Shown here in pieces: positions 1-7,685 of a stretch of 10,565 bases of DNA (positions are counted from its first letter, which is position 1; every line of letters starts with the position of its first letter). The notes beneath the pieces were generated by a model. That model did no database searches. It was not told the DNA's origin and saw only the letters and a list, made by a program, of their open reading frames with translations. A program made the translations under genes and the position numbers. The DNA comes from Oscillospiraceae bacterium (GTDB taxonomy: Bacteria; Bacillota; Clostridia; Oscillospirales; Ruminococcaceae). Where the stretch lies: NCBI GenBank assembly GCA_003508605.1, contig DNUB01000089.1, positions 1-10,565 of the forward strand, read 5' to 3'.

Positions 1-37
1 AATATTTTGAAATTTCTGCAATGCCCCAAAAAATCTA

Positions 38-66
38 TTGCTAAAAATGACAAAATATTGTATAAT
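38..66 (+). promoter_or_regulatory. Sigma-A type promoter of the pyr operon
   Basis: The -35 box TTGCTA (38-43) and a perfect -10 box TATAAT (61-66) are separated by 17 bp, the optimal spacing. An A-rich stretch lies just upstream of the -35. Transcription would start near 72-75, giving a leader of about 95 nt before the pyrC start at 169. It is the only well-formed promoter I see ahead of the nine-gene run, so it probably drives the whole operon. The call rests on consensus match; no start site is known. Confidence 0.72.
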
Positions 67-104
67 AAAAAGAAATATGTTCAGCAAGCGTTGAATCAAA
101 TCCA

Positions 105-138
105 CACAAAGCAGTATTTTCGAAATACCTGTTTTGTG
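105..138 (+). promoter_or_regulatory. Long leader hairpin ahead of pyrC
   Basis: The arms 105-119 (CACAAAGCAGTATTT) and 123-138 (AAATACCTGTTTTGTG) pair along 15 positions. There is one G-U pair (111/132), one bulged C (128 or 129) and a 3-nt loop TCG. It lies inside the predicted 5' leader, about 18 nt before the ribosome binding site. No run of T follows the 3' arm, so it does not look like an intrinsic terminator as it stands. It could stabilise the 5' end of the message, bind a regulator, or be one half of a switch. No PyrR-type binding loop is recognisable. Confidence 0.6.
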
Positions 139-155
139 AAAATGTAAGGTTCTAT

Positions 156-163
156 GGAAGGAG
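156..163 (+). promoter_or_regulatory. Ribosome binding site of pyrC
   Basis: GGAAGGAG ends 5 nt before the ATG at 169. An in-frame ATG at 154 would place this strong site inside the coding region and would have only a weak AAGG (146-149) four bases ahead of it. The site therefore favours the start at 169. Confidence 0.75.
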
Positions 164-168
164 TTTTT

Positions 169-1452
169 ATGGAACTTTGTCTTACAAACGGACACGTGGT
201 TGACAGTAAAAACGGAATCGACGAAGCTCTTGATATCAGGGTAAAGGACGGGGTAATTGCCGAGATCGGCAAGAATCTTCCTCTGCACGATGGCGAAAGG
301 GAAATTGATTGTACAGGATTTACGGTTATTCCCGGTATTTGTGATATGCACATTCATATGCGCGATCCCGGTCAGCCCGAAAAAGAGGATATTATTACCG
401 CAGGTGAAGCGGCAGCGGCAGGCGGTGTTACGGCAGTGGCCTGTATGCCTAATACAATCCCCGCCGTCGACTGCCCCGAAAATGTACGGTATATTATTGA
501 AAAAGCACGGCAGGCAAAAACAAAGGTCTATCCTATAGGCTCTATCACAAAAGGATTAAAGGGTGAGGAGTTTTCGGATTTTGACAGCTTGAAGGAAGCG
601 GGCTGTGTGGCGGTAAGCGACGACGGAAGACCTGTTAAAAGTGCTGCTATGATGAAGCAGGCAATAAAGAAAGCTGCCTTATCCCATTTGATGATAATAA
701 GCCATTGTGAGGATTTGGAAATAATTAACGGCGGAATAATGAACGACGGCGCAGTCAGCAATATTATCGGAGTTAAGGGAATGCCTCGCTCCAGTGAAAA
801 CTATATCACCGCAAGAGAGATTCTTTTGGCGCAGGAGCAGGGGCTTCCCGTTCATATCGCCCATGTTTCTACCAAAGAGTCCGTGGATATTATAAGACTT
901 GCAAAACAAAAGGGCGTTAAGGTGACCTGCGAAACCGCTCCGCATTACTTTACACTTACCGACGACAAGCTGTTTATGCGTGATGCCGATTACAGAATGA
1001 ACCCGCCCTTAAGAGAACAGGCGGACGTGGACGCAATAACCGAAGCGGTTTGCGACGGCACAATCGACTGTATTGTGACCGACCATGCCCCCCATACGGC
1101 GAAAGAGAAGGCGGAGTTTGCTAAGGCTCTTAACGGTGTTGTAGGATTGGAAACCTCCTTGGCGGCAACGGTAACAATGCTTTTGAACACAGGGAAAATT
1201 ACAAGAGTTCAGCTTGTAGAGCTTATGTGCGTTAATCCTCGAAAAATTCTCGGAATAAACGGCGGAAGTCTTTCCGTCGGAAGTTTGGCGGATATCACGG
1301 TATTCAGTGAAACGGAAAAGTGGACGGTTGAACCCGAAAAGCTGCATTCAAAGTCAAAAAATACCTGTTTTAAGGGAATGACCTTATCGGGTAAAGTAAA
1401 ATATACACTTCTTAACGGAAATATAGTGTATGAGGATAAAAAAGGAGAATAA
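169..1452 (+). CDS. pyrC: Dihydroorotase (class I, PyrC)
   Basis: A 427-residue zinc amidohydrolase that reversibly cyclises N-carbamoyl-L-aspartate to L-dihydroorotate, step 3 of pyrimidine synthesis, in the cytoplasm. Visible motifs are the metal-binding HIH with a substrate-binding Arg (DMHIHMRDPGQP, H61/H63/R65), MPNT (93-96), SDDG (150-153), where an Asp stands in for the bridging carboxylated Lys of other classes, HCED (H179), HIAHVST (H229/H232) and TDHAPH (catalytic D305). Length and motif order fit the bacterial class I family. The start at 169 is preferred over the in-frame ATG at 154 because of the strong ribosome binding site. It is first in the operon, and pyrF starts 2 nt after its stop. 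Allantoinase and hydantoinase relatives share the fold, but the motif set and the operon point to dihydroorotase. Confidence 0.96.
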   Translation: MELCLTNGHVVDSKNGIDEALDIRVKDGVIAEIGKNLPLHDGEREIDCTGFTVIPGICDMHIHMRDPGQPEKEDIITAGEAAAAGGVTAVACMPNTIPAVDCPENVRYIIEKARQAKTKVYPIGSITKGLKGEEFSDFDSLKEAGCVAVSDDGRPVKSAAMMKQAIKKAALSHLMIISHCEDLEIINGGIMNDGAVSNIIGVKGMPRSSENYITAREILLAQEQGLPVHIAHVSTKESVDIIRLAKQKGVKVTCETAPHYFTLTDDKLFMRDADYRMNPPLREQADVDAITEAVCDGTIDCIVTDHAPHTAKEKAEFAKALNGVVGLETSLAATVTMLLNTGKITRVQLVELMCVNPRKILGINGGSLSVGSLADITVFSETEKWTVEPEKLHSKSKNTCFKGMTLSGKVKYTLLNGNIVYEDKKGE

Positions 1453-1454
1453 AT

Positions 1455-2384
1455 ATGTCATTTGACCGACTGATCGAAAAAATTGCCGAAAAGCAAAATC
1501 CTACTGTGGCGGGACTTGATCCAAAGCTCGATTATGTACCTGAGTACATTAAGAAAAAAGCCTTTGAAAAATACGGTGAAACCTTAAAGGGTGCGGCAAA
1601 GGCTTTATGGAAGTTCAATAAGGGGCTTATTGACGGGCTGTGCGATATTGTTCCTGCTGTAAAGCCACAGGCTGCATATTATGAAATGTACGGCTATGAG
1701 GGAATGAAAACCTTGTACAAAACCCAGGAATATGCAAGAAGCAAGGGGCTTTTTGTTATAACGGACGGTAAAAGAAACGATATAGGAAGCACAATGGAAG
1801 CTTATGCTGCCGCCCATCTTGGAAAGGTGCAGGTAGGCGGCGAGATGTGCGAGCCGTTTATAGGCGACGCGCTGACTGTAAACGGATATTTGGGCAGTGA
1901 CTGCATAAAGCCCGTTATAAAGGTTTGCAATCAGTATGATAAGGGATTGTTCGTGCTTGCCAAAACCTCTAACCCTTCCTCGGGAGAATTGCAGGATCAA
2001 AAAATCGGCGATACTCCCGTTTATGAGATCATGGGCGATATGTGTGAGGAATGGGGAAAGGAAATCGAAGGAAAATACGGCTACAGCGGCGTGGGAATAG
2101 TGGCGGGCGCAACTTATCCCGAACAGATAGCCGTTTTAAGAAACAGACTTCCCCACACCTTTTTCTTAATTCCGGGCTACGGTGCACAGGGAGCAAGCGC
2201 AAAGGATATTTCTGCCGCTTTTGACCGGCATGGCTTAGGCGGGATCGTCAACAGCTCAAGAGGAATAATGTGTGCATATAAAAAGGAAGGCTGCAATGAA
2301 AAAGATTATGTGGAGGCGGCAAGACGGGAAGCAATCCGTATGCGTGAGGAGATTATGAGCTATGTACATAAAATAGAGCTATAA
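1455..2384 (+). CDS. pyrF: Orotidine 5'-phosphate decarboxylase, type 2
   Basis: A 309-residue cytoplasmic enzyme that decarboxylates OMP to UMP, the last step of the pathway. It is the longer type 2 form rather than the roughly 230-residue E. coli form. The N-terminus has GLDPKLDYVP (20-29). The catalytic Asp/Lys cluster is TDGKRNDIGS (103-112, with D104, K106 and D109). Further type 2 signatures are LAKTSNPSSGELQD (168-181), VAGAT (216-220), the phosphate-gripping IPGYGAQG (239-246) and NSSRGI (266-271). AAGGAG at 1442-1447 precedes the ATG by 7 nt. The start lies 2 nt after the pyrC stop, so translation is probably coupled. Nothing looks missing or truncated. Confidence 0.96.
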   Translation: MSFDRLIEKIAEKQNPTVAGLDPKLDYVPEYIKKKAFEKYGETLKGAAKALWKFNKGLIDGLCDIVPAVKPQAAYYEMYGYEGMKTLYKTQEYARSKGLFVITDGKRNDIGSTMEAYAAAHLGKVQVGGEMCEPFIGDALTVNGYLGSDCIKPVIKVCNQYDKGLFVLAKTSNPSSGELQDQKIGDTPVYEIMGDMCEEWGKEIEGKYGYSGVGIVAGATYPEQIAVLRNRLPHTFFLIPGYGAQGASAKDISAAFDRHGLGGIVNSSRGIMCAYKKEGCNEKDYVEAARREAIRMREEIMSYVHKIEL

Positions 2385-2402
2385 AAGTAAGCTATAAAAA
2401 GT
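2377..2402 (+). repeat. 13-bp imperfect tandem duplication at the end of pyrF
   Basis: AGCTATAAAAGTA (2377-2389) is followed directly by AGCTATAAAAAGT (2390-2402). The first 10 bases of each copy are identical. The first copy carries the pyrF stop codon (TAA, 2382-2384). It reads as a small local duplication in the pyrF-carA spacer, with no function I can name. Confidence 0.55.
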
Positions 2403-2423
2403 TTTGACTATATATTAGGCTTC

Positions 2424-2428
2424 GGAGG
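2424..2428 (+). promoter_or_regulatory. Ribosome binding site of carA
   Basis: GGAGG sits 7 nt before the carA ATG at 2436, in the only sizeable spacer (51 nt) in the first half of the operon. Confidence 0.7.
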
Positions 2429-2435
2429 ATAATAA

Positions 2436-3530
2436 ATGGATTTTGGAAAAGATAAAACAGCATATTTGATATTATCGGACGGTACTGTGTTTAAAGGAAA
2501 AAGCTTTGGCAAGGAAGGAACCGTTATAGGTGAAACGGTTTTTACCACAGCTATGACCGGTTATCAGGAAACCCTGACGGATCCAAGCTACTGCGGTCAG
2601 ATAGTAACTCAGACCTTCCCTTTAATTGGAAATTATGGGGTAAACAGTATAGATTATGAATCTAACGGCAGCGTTGTAAGCGGATATGTGGTAAGAGAAA
2701 AATGCGATGTGCCTTCAAATTTCAGAAGTGAGGATACTATTGACATTTTTCTTAAAAAATACGGAATAATCGGTATTTATGATATTGATACAAGAAAGCT
2801 TACACGTATTATACGTGAAACGGGTGTAATGAACGGTATGATCACCACAGAGGAATATCAGCCTGAAAAAGCTTTGGAGAAAATCAGAAGTCATAAGGCT
2901 GAAAGGGCTGTACCAAAGGTGAGCACGGACAAGTCGGAAAAATTTCAGGCTGAAAGCCCAAAATATAATGTTGTGATGATGAATTACGGATATAAGTATA
3001 ATATCAGAAGAGAGCTTGTAAATAGAGGCTGCAACGTTACCGTTATGCCGTGGAACAGCTCGGCGGAGGAGATATGCGCCTTGAATCCCGACGGAATTAT
3101 GCTGTCCAACGGTCCGGGAGATCCTACTGATAATCCCGAAGCCGTAGAGACTCTTAAAAAGCTAATTGAAAAGCAGATCCCCACCTTTGGAATTTGTCTC
3201 GGTCATCAGCTTTTGGCACTTGCCAACGGAGGCAAGACGGTAAAGCTTAAATACGGCCACAGAGGCGAGAATCAGCCCGTTACTGATTTGGAGCTTGACA
3301 GAACCTTTGTTACAAGCCAAAATCACGGTTATGCGGTTGTAAACGAAAGTATTTCCGAAAATGTGGGCAAGGTCAGCCACATTAACGCCAACGACGGAAC
3401 CTGCGAGGGAGTAAAATACAGCAACGCTCCCGCCTTTACCGTACAGTTTCACCCCGAAGCCTGCGGAGGTCCTCACGATACCGCATATTTATTTGACGAA
3501 TTTATCAAGTTAATGGAGGAACATAAGTAA
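2436..3530 (+). CDS. carA: Carbamoyl phosphate synthase small (glutaminase) subunit
   Basis: A 364-residue subunit that hydrolyses glutamine and passes ammonia to CarB through the inter-subunit tunnel. The N-terminal CarA domain (about 7-140) has FTTAMTGYQETLTDPSY. A class I glutamine amidotransferase domain fills about 177-360. It has SNGPGDP (224-230), the nucleophile elbow FGICLGHQ (C254), HRGENQPV (275-282), TSQNHGYAV (293-301) and FHPEA, giving the Cys254/His339/Glu341 triad. Two spots differ mildly from the usual forms: MNYGYKYNI (182-190), where an Asp-x-Gly is common, and ACGGPHDT (342-349), where a Ser-Pro-Gly-Pro-like version is common. The catalytic residues are intact. The stop codon shares one base with the carB start (TAATG). 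Placement in a pyr operon suggests this pair serves pyrimidines, though it could also supply arginine synthesis. Confidence 0.96.
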   Translation: MDFGKDKTAYLILSDGTVFKGKSFGKEGTVIGETVFTTAMTGYQETLTDPSYCGQIVTQTFPLIGNYGVNSIDYESNGSVVSGYVVREKCDVPSNFRSEDTIDIFLKKYGIIGIYDIDTRKLTRIIRETGVMNGMITTEEYQPEKALEKIRSHKAERAVPKVSTDKSEKFQAESPKYNVVMMNYGYKYNIRRELVNRGCNVTVMPWNSSAEEICALNPDGIMLSNGPGDPTDNPEAVETLKKLIEKQIPTFGICLGHQLLALANGGKTVKLKYGHRGENQPVTDLELDRTFVTSQNHGYAVVNESISENVGKVSHINANDGTCEGVKYSNAPAFTVQFHPEACGGPHDTAYLFDEFIKLMEEHK

Positions 3531-6500
3531 TGCCACTGAGAAGCGATATAAAGAAAGTTCTTATGATAGGCTCAGGTCCTATTGTAATCGGACAGGCTGC
3601 GGAATTTGACTATGCCGGCTCACAGGCTTGCCGTGTTCTGAAGCAGGAGGGCTTGGAGGTGGTATTGGTTAACTCCAACCCCGCAACCATAATGACAGAT
3701 AAGCATATGGCAGACAAAATCTATATTGAGCCGCTTACCTTGGATTGTCTTAAAAGAATTATTGAAATAGAAAAGCCCGACAGTATTTTGTCTACTTTAG
3801 GAGGACAAACAGGCCTGACTCTTTCCATGCAGCTTGCCGAGGAGGGCTTTTTGGAGAGTCATAATGTTAAGCTTTTAGGCGCAAATCCGCTCACCATTCA
3901 CAAGGCGGAGGACAGACAAGCCTTTAAGGACACTATGGAGGAAATCGGCGAACCTTGTATTCCCTCAAAGGTTGTTGAAACACTTGAGGACGCCATGGAC
4001 TTTGCCAACAATGAGATAGGCTATCCCGTTATAGTTCGTCCCGCTTTTACTTTGGGCGGCACAGGCGGCGGTATAGCAAATAATGCGGATGAGCTGCACG
4101 AAATCGCCATAAATGGCTTAAGAATGTCCCCCATACATCAGATTTTGGTTGAACGGTGTATAAGCGGCTGGAAGGAAATCGAATTTGAGGTAATACGTGA
4201 CGCAAAGGGAAATGTTATAACCGTTTGCTCTATGGAAAACTTTGACCCGGTGGGCGTTCACACAGGCGACAGTATAGTTGTCGCTCCTGCGGTCACTTTG
4301 GCGGATAGGGAGTATCAGATGCTCCGTACTGCCGCATTGAATATTATTCAGGCGTTAAAGGTAGAGGGCGGCTGTAACTGTCAATTTGCCTTAAAGCCGG
4401 ACAGCTTTGAATATGCCGTAATAGAGGTCAATCCTCGTGTAAGCCGTTCCTCCGCCTTAGCTTCTAAGGCAACAGGCTACCCTATCGCAAAGGTAGCAAC
4501 CCGTATCGCTATCGGGTATTCGCTTGACGAGATACTTAATCAGGTTACCGGAAAGACCTATGCCTGCTTTGAACCTGCTATAGACTATATTGTTGTAAAA
4601 TTCCCCAAATGGCCTTTCGATAAATTTGTGTACGCCAAGAAAACTCTCGGTACACAGATGAAGGCAACAGGCGAGATTATGGCGATAGGCACAAGCTTTG
4701 AAGCGGCTATGATGAAGGCTGTTCGTTCTATTGAGCTTGGAATGGACACCATGCGCAAGAAGGAACTTATTTCCTTATCCGACGACGAAGTGCTGAACAA
4801 GCTTTATGATGTTGATGTAGACCGTTCCTTCTGCATATTTGAAGCGTTAAAAAGAGGAATTTCCGTTGACGATATCTGCAATATTACCAAAATTGACAAA
4901 TGGTTTATAAGCAAGCTGAAAAATCTTAAGGAATTGGAGGATTGGATTTCCGAGGGAGATTTGACTCAGGAAAAATATGATACTGCAAAAAAGTATTGCT
5001 ATCTTGATAAATCTATTGAGGAGATTTCGGGAAAAAGCCTGAAGGAATGGGGAATTGAAAAACGCCATGCCGTATATAAAATGGTCGATACCTGCGCCGC
5101 AGAGTTTTCCGCCGATACACCCTATTTTTACAGCACCTATGACGAGGAAAACGAGGCTGAGGAGTTTTTGAAGCAGCACCCCACCGATAAGAAAAAGGTG
5201 CTTGTATTCGGTTCGGGTCCTATCAGAATAGGACAGGGAATTGAGTTCGACTACTGTTCGGTGCACTGCGTTTGGGCTTTAAAGGAAATGGGCTGTGAAG
5301 CAATTCTTTGCAATAACAATCCGGAAACTGTTTCCACCGACTTTGACACAGGGGACAGACTTTATTTTGATCCACTTACCTTTGAAGATGTTGACAGTCT
5401 TATTGCAACGGAAAAGCCTGACGGAGTTGTGGTACAGTTCGGCGGACAGACAGCAATTAAGCTGACCAAGCATTTGCAGGAAATAGGTGCAAATATAATG
5501 GGTACCTGTGCGGAAAGTATTGATGCGGCAGAGGACAGAGAACTGTTTGACGAGCTTTTGGAAAAATGTGATATACCAAGACCGGCGGGCGAAACCGTAT
5601 TTACAACAGAGGAAGCTTTACAGGCGGCTAACAGATTGGGGTATCCTGTTTTGCTCCGTCCTTCATATGTGCTTGGCGGTCAGAATATGATAATTGCTCA
5701 CGCCGACAGCGATGTTGAAGAATATATGAAGATTATTACCTCCCACAAGCTGGAAAACCCCGTACTTATTGACAAGTATATGATGGGTACAGAGGTTGAG
5801 GTTGACGCTATATGCGACGGTACGGATTTCCTTATCCCCGGAATTATGGAGCATATCGAGCGTGCAGGTATTCACAGCGGCGACAGCATTTCCGTTTATC
5901 CTGCCCAAACCCTTAACGATAGAGTTAAAAAGGTTATTATCACCTATACCGAAAGGCTTGCCAAGGCTCTTAATGTAATAGGCTTGGTAAATATTCAGTA
6001 TGTGGTTTATAATCATCAGGTTTATGTTATTGAGGTAAATCCCCGTTCTTCAAGAACAGTACCCTATATAAGCAAGGTAACGGGTGTTCCCATGGTGGAT
6101 ATTGCCACTAAAATTATGCTCGGTCATTCATTAAAGGAACAGGGCTACACAAGCGGACTTTACCCCGAGGGTGAATATATTGCCGTTAAAGTGCCTGTAT
6201 TCAGCTTTGAGAAGCTTCACGATGTTGACACGCAGTTAGGACCCGAAATGAAGTCCACAGGGGAATGTCTCGGTATAGCTAAAACATTCTCGGAAGCTCT
6301 TTATAAGGGACTTATTGCGGCAGGCTTTAAGATGCAGTACAACGGCGGCGTTCTCTTTACCGTAAGAAATCAGGACAAGCCCGAAATAATCGATCTTGCA
6401 AGCCGTTTTGAAGCCTTGGGCTTTGAAATTTACGCTACCGGCGGCACTGCTTCTACTCTTAATCGAAATATGATAGCTACTAATTTCACATACCGCATAA

Positions 6501-6739
6501 AGGAAGGCAAAGAGCCTAACGTTATTACTCTTCTTGAAAGCGGCAAAATCAACTATGTAATTTCTACCTCTGAAACAGGACGGGATCCTGCACGTGACAG
6601 CGTTAAGATGAGAAGAAAGGCGTCGGAGCGTTCCATTGCATGCCTTACCTCTGTTGATACGGCAAACGCTTTGGTTTCCTGTCTTGAAATGCACAAATCC
6701 ATTGATGATGTGGAAATGGTGGATATTACAAAAATCTGA
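3530..6739 (+). CDS. carB: Carbamoyl phosphate synthase large subunit
   Basis: A 1069-residue synthetase that uses two ATP, bicarbonate and the ammonia from CarA to make carbamoyl phosphate; E. coli CarB is of similar length. It has two homologous halves. The first begins SGPIVIGQAAEFDYAG (15-30), with an ATP-grasp around 128-330 (FTLGGTGGG 173-181, IEVNPRVSRSSALASK 298-313). The second begins near 555 with GSGPIRIGQGIEFDYC and has an ATP-grasp with YVLGGQNM near 710. An oligomerisation segment lies between them. The C-terminal MGS-like regulatory domain (about 940-1069) has ATGGTAST (969-976). Compared with the UMP/IMP site of E. coli CarB, the positions equal to K954, T974 and T977 are kept (K950, T970, T973). 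K993, N1015 and T1017 are replaced by R989, S1012 and S1014. GGAGG (3515-3519), 10 nt upstream inside carA, serves as the ribosome binding site. Confidence 0.97.
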   Translation: MPLRSDIKKVLMIGSGPIVIGQAAEFDYAGSQACRVLKQEGLEVVLVNSNPATIMTDKHMADKIYIEPLTLDCLKRIIEIEKPDSILSTLGGQTGLTLSMQLAEEGFLESHNVKLLGANPLTIHKAEDRQAFKDTMEEIGEPCIPSKVVETLEDAMDFANNEIGYPVIVRPAFTLGGTGGGIANNADELHEIAINGLRMSPIHQILVERCISGWKEIEFEVIRDAKGNVITVCSMENFDPVGVHTGDSIVVAPAVTLADREYQMLRTAALNIIQALKVEGGCNCQFALKPDSFEYAVIEVNPRVSRSSALASKATGYPIAKVATRIAIGYSLDEILNQVTGKTYACFEPAIDYIVVKFPKWPFDKFVYAKKTLGTQMKATGEIMAIGTSFEAAMMKAVRSIELGMDTMRKKELISLSDDEVLNKLYDVDVDRSFCIFEALKRGISVDDICNITKIDKWFISKLKNLKELEDWISEGDLTQEKYDTAKKYCYLDKSIEEISGKSLKEWGIEKRHAVYKMVDTCAAEFSADTPYFYSTYDEENEAEEFLKQHPTDKKKVLVFGSGPIRIGQGIEFDYCSVHCVWALKEMGCEAILCNNNPETVSTDFDTGDRLYFDPLTFEDVDSLIATEKPDGVVVQFGGQTAIKLTKHLQEIGANIMGTCAESIDAAEDRELFDELLEKCDIPRPAGETVFTTEEALQAANRLGYPVLLRPSYVLGGQNMIIAHADSDVEEYMKIITSHKLENPVLIDKYMMGTEVEVDAICDGTDFLIPGIMEHIERAGIHSGDSISVYPAQTLNDRVKKVIITYTERLAKALNVIGLVNIQYVVYNHQVYVIEVNPRSSRTVPYISKVTGVPMVDIATKIMLGHSLKEQGYTSGLYPEGEYIAVKVPVFSFEKLHDVDTQLGPEMKSTGECLGIAKTFSEALYKGLIAAGFKMQYNGGVLFTVRNQDKPEIIDLASRFEALGFEIYATGGTASTLNRNMIATNFTYRIKEGKEPNVITLLESGKINYVISTSETGRDPARDSVKMRRKASERSIACLTSVDTANALVSCLEMHKSIDDVEMVDITKI

Positions 6740-6772
6740 TTATTAGCAGTGTTTTATTAAAATTATTATATT

Positions 6773-6777
6773 AAGGA
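6773..6777 (+). promoter_or_regulatory. Ribosome binding site of the membrane-protein gene
   Basis: AAGGA ends 7 nt before the ATG at 6785. The adjoining in-frame GTG at 6782 is only 4 nt away, so the ATG is the better start. Confidence 0.55.
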
Positions 6778-6784
6778 AAACGTG

Positions 6785-7324
6785 ATGAAAGTTGGAGAAT
6801 ATAAAGTAAAAAGGAACTATTTAATTGCACAAATGGTTTTAGACGCTGTGGCAGTTATTATTATAATTGTTATATGTAAATGCGTTATTTCCTTTGGCGG
6901 CTTTATAGAATCGCAAAATAAGCTTATTCATAATTCTAACAATGAAGTTACCGGTCTTGTTGTGTGGCAGTGGAACATTATTTGGATCGTCATTGCCGCC
7001 CTTGTAGTATTAGTTTCTCTCTTGATGATTTATCTGCCGAGAAAGCAGCCGAAAAAGTATATTGTTAACAAAACAAATGTACAAAAGTACAGCGATATTG
7101 TAATTACTGCCGTTACCTGTGTGCGTATTCCTGTCTTATTGGCGGTTTTTGAGGGTATGTGCATTCACCAGTCGGTTATGGTCAGAAATTATGATGGGAT
7201 TATTTCCTTGCAAATCCCTTTGGATATTCTTCTCGCCGTGATAATTATTCGGTTTTCAATTCACAGAGTCAGAATTATTCAGCCTGAGAAAGAGGAAAAG
7301 AAAATTACACTTAAGGAGAACTGA
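6785..7324 (+). CDS. Unrecognised four-helix membrane protein
   Basis: A 179-residue protein that I do not recognise. Hydrophobic stretches at about 12-37, 59-84, 104-123 and 138-158 look like four transmembrane helices. The first contains the run VIIIIVICKCVISFGG. Basic patches (RKQPKK at 86-91 and IHRVR at 159-163) and a charged tail (PEKEEKK) suggest that both ends and the central linker face the cytoplasm. There is no obvious signal peptide, catalytic motif or known transporter signature, and it is small for a nucleobase permease. It starts 45 nt after carB and ends 2 nt before the MazG-like gene, so it is almost certainly co-transcribed with the pyr genes. Sampled stretches are more AT-rich than carB (about 35% GC for 6841-6900). 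A role in pyrimidine uptake, export or sensing is possible by position only. Confidence 0.75.
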   Translation: MKVGEYKVKRNYLIAQMVLDAVAVIIIIVICKCVISFGGFIESQNKLIHNSNNEVTGLVVWQWNIIWIVIAALVVLVSLLMIYLPRKQPKKYIVNKTNVQKYSDIVITAVTCVRIPVLLAVFEGMCIHQSVMVRNYDGIISLQIPLDILLAVIIIRFSIHRVRIIQPEKEEKKITLKEN

Positions 7325-7326
7325 TT

Positions 7327-7659
7327 GTGGACGATTTTGGTATAAACGAAATGATAGAAATGCAGAAAAGTCTTCAGGACAAATATCGGAAAAAGCTAAA
7401 TTGGGAAGCACTTTCTCCCGAAGCGGGAAAAAATAAGCTGCTGTGGATGATAGGCGAAATCGGTGAAGTTATTGATATTATTAAGAAAAACGGTTGTAAC
7501 AGAGCTTGTGAAAATACTGAACTGAGGAAAGATTTAGTGGAGGAGCTGGCGGATGTACTTATGTATTACAGCGATGTTCTGCTTTGTTACGGAATAACGG
7601 CGGAGGAATTAAAGGAGAGCTATACGCAGAAGTATAAAAGGAATATGGAGCGGTGGTAA
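7327..7659 (+). CDS. Small MazG-type nucleotide pyrophosphohydrolase
   Basis: A 110-residue, mostly helical protein with the all-alpha NTP pyrophosphatase signature. E44-x-x-E47 sits in MIGEIGEVIDIIKK and E73-x-x-D76 in LVEELADVLMYY, the ExxE/ExxD Mg2+-binding set. Relatives (MazG, dCTP pyrophosphatases, dimeric dUTPases, HisE) split nucleoside triphosphates or related nucleotides and release pyrophosphate. The substrate here cannot be read from sequence. A pyrimidine (d)NTP is a reasonable inference from its place inside the pyr operon. Translation starts at GTG 7327, with AAGGAG (7313-7318) 8 nt upstream. The start is 2 nt after the stop of the membrane-protein gene. Length fits single-domain family members, so it is not a fragment of full-length MazG. 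Confidence 0.82.
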   Translation: MDDFGINEMIEMQKSLQDKYRKKLNWEALSPEAGKNKLLWMIGEIGEVIDIIKKNGCNRACENTELRKDLVEELADVLMYYSDVLLCYGITAEELKESYTQKYKRNMERW

Positions 7660-7685
7660 ATTTGCTTTGCGGAATTTTTTAGAGG

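Noticed and set aside
77..94. Five-codon frame (MFSKR) at the start of the leader, and an ATG-TAA pair at 142-147
   Set aside because: Neither has a ribosome binding site, and frames this short are expected by chance. There is no pyrimidine-dependent pattern typical of a leader peptide.
154..168. Longer pyrC reading frame from ATG 154
   Set aside because: The strong GGAAGGAG site lies inside these five codons and is correctly spaced for ATG 169. The upstream AAGG is weak and too close to 154.
1359..1371. AAATACCTGTTTT repeats the 3' arm of the leader hairpin (123-135)
   Set aside because: One 13-base match in 10 kb of similar composition is about what chance gives. It lies inside pyrC codons with no partner arm nearby.
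2404..2433. Internal promoter before carA (TTGACT, 2404-2409, and GATAAT, 2428-2433)
   Set aside because: The -10-like bases overlap the carA ribosome binding site region, so a transcript starting there would lack the site. The spacing (18) and -10 match are also mediocre.
4847..5266. Reverse-strand open frame of 139 codons inside carB (also 6236-6694 and 5663-6016)
   Set aside because: These lie opposite strongly conserved carB coding sequence, have no family motifs and no convincing ribosome binding sites. They are shadows of the carB codon pattern.
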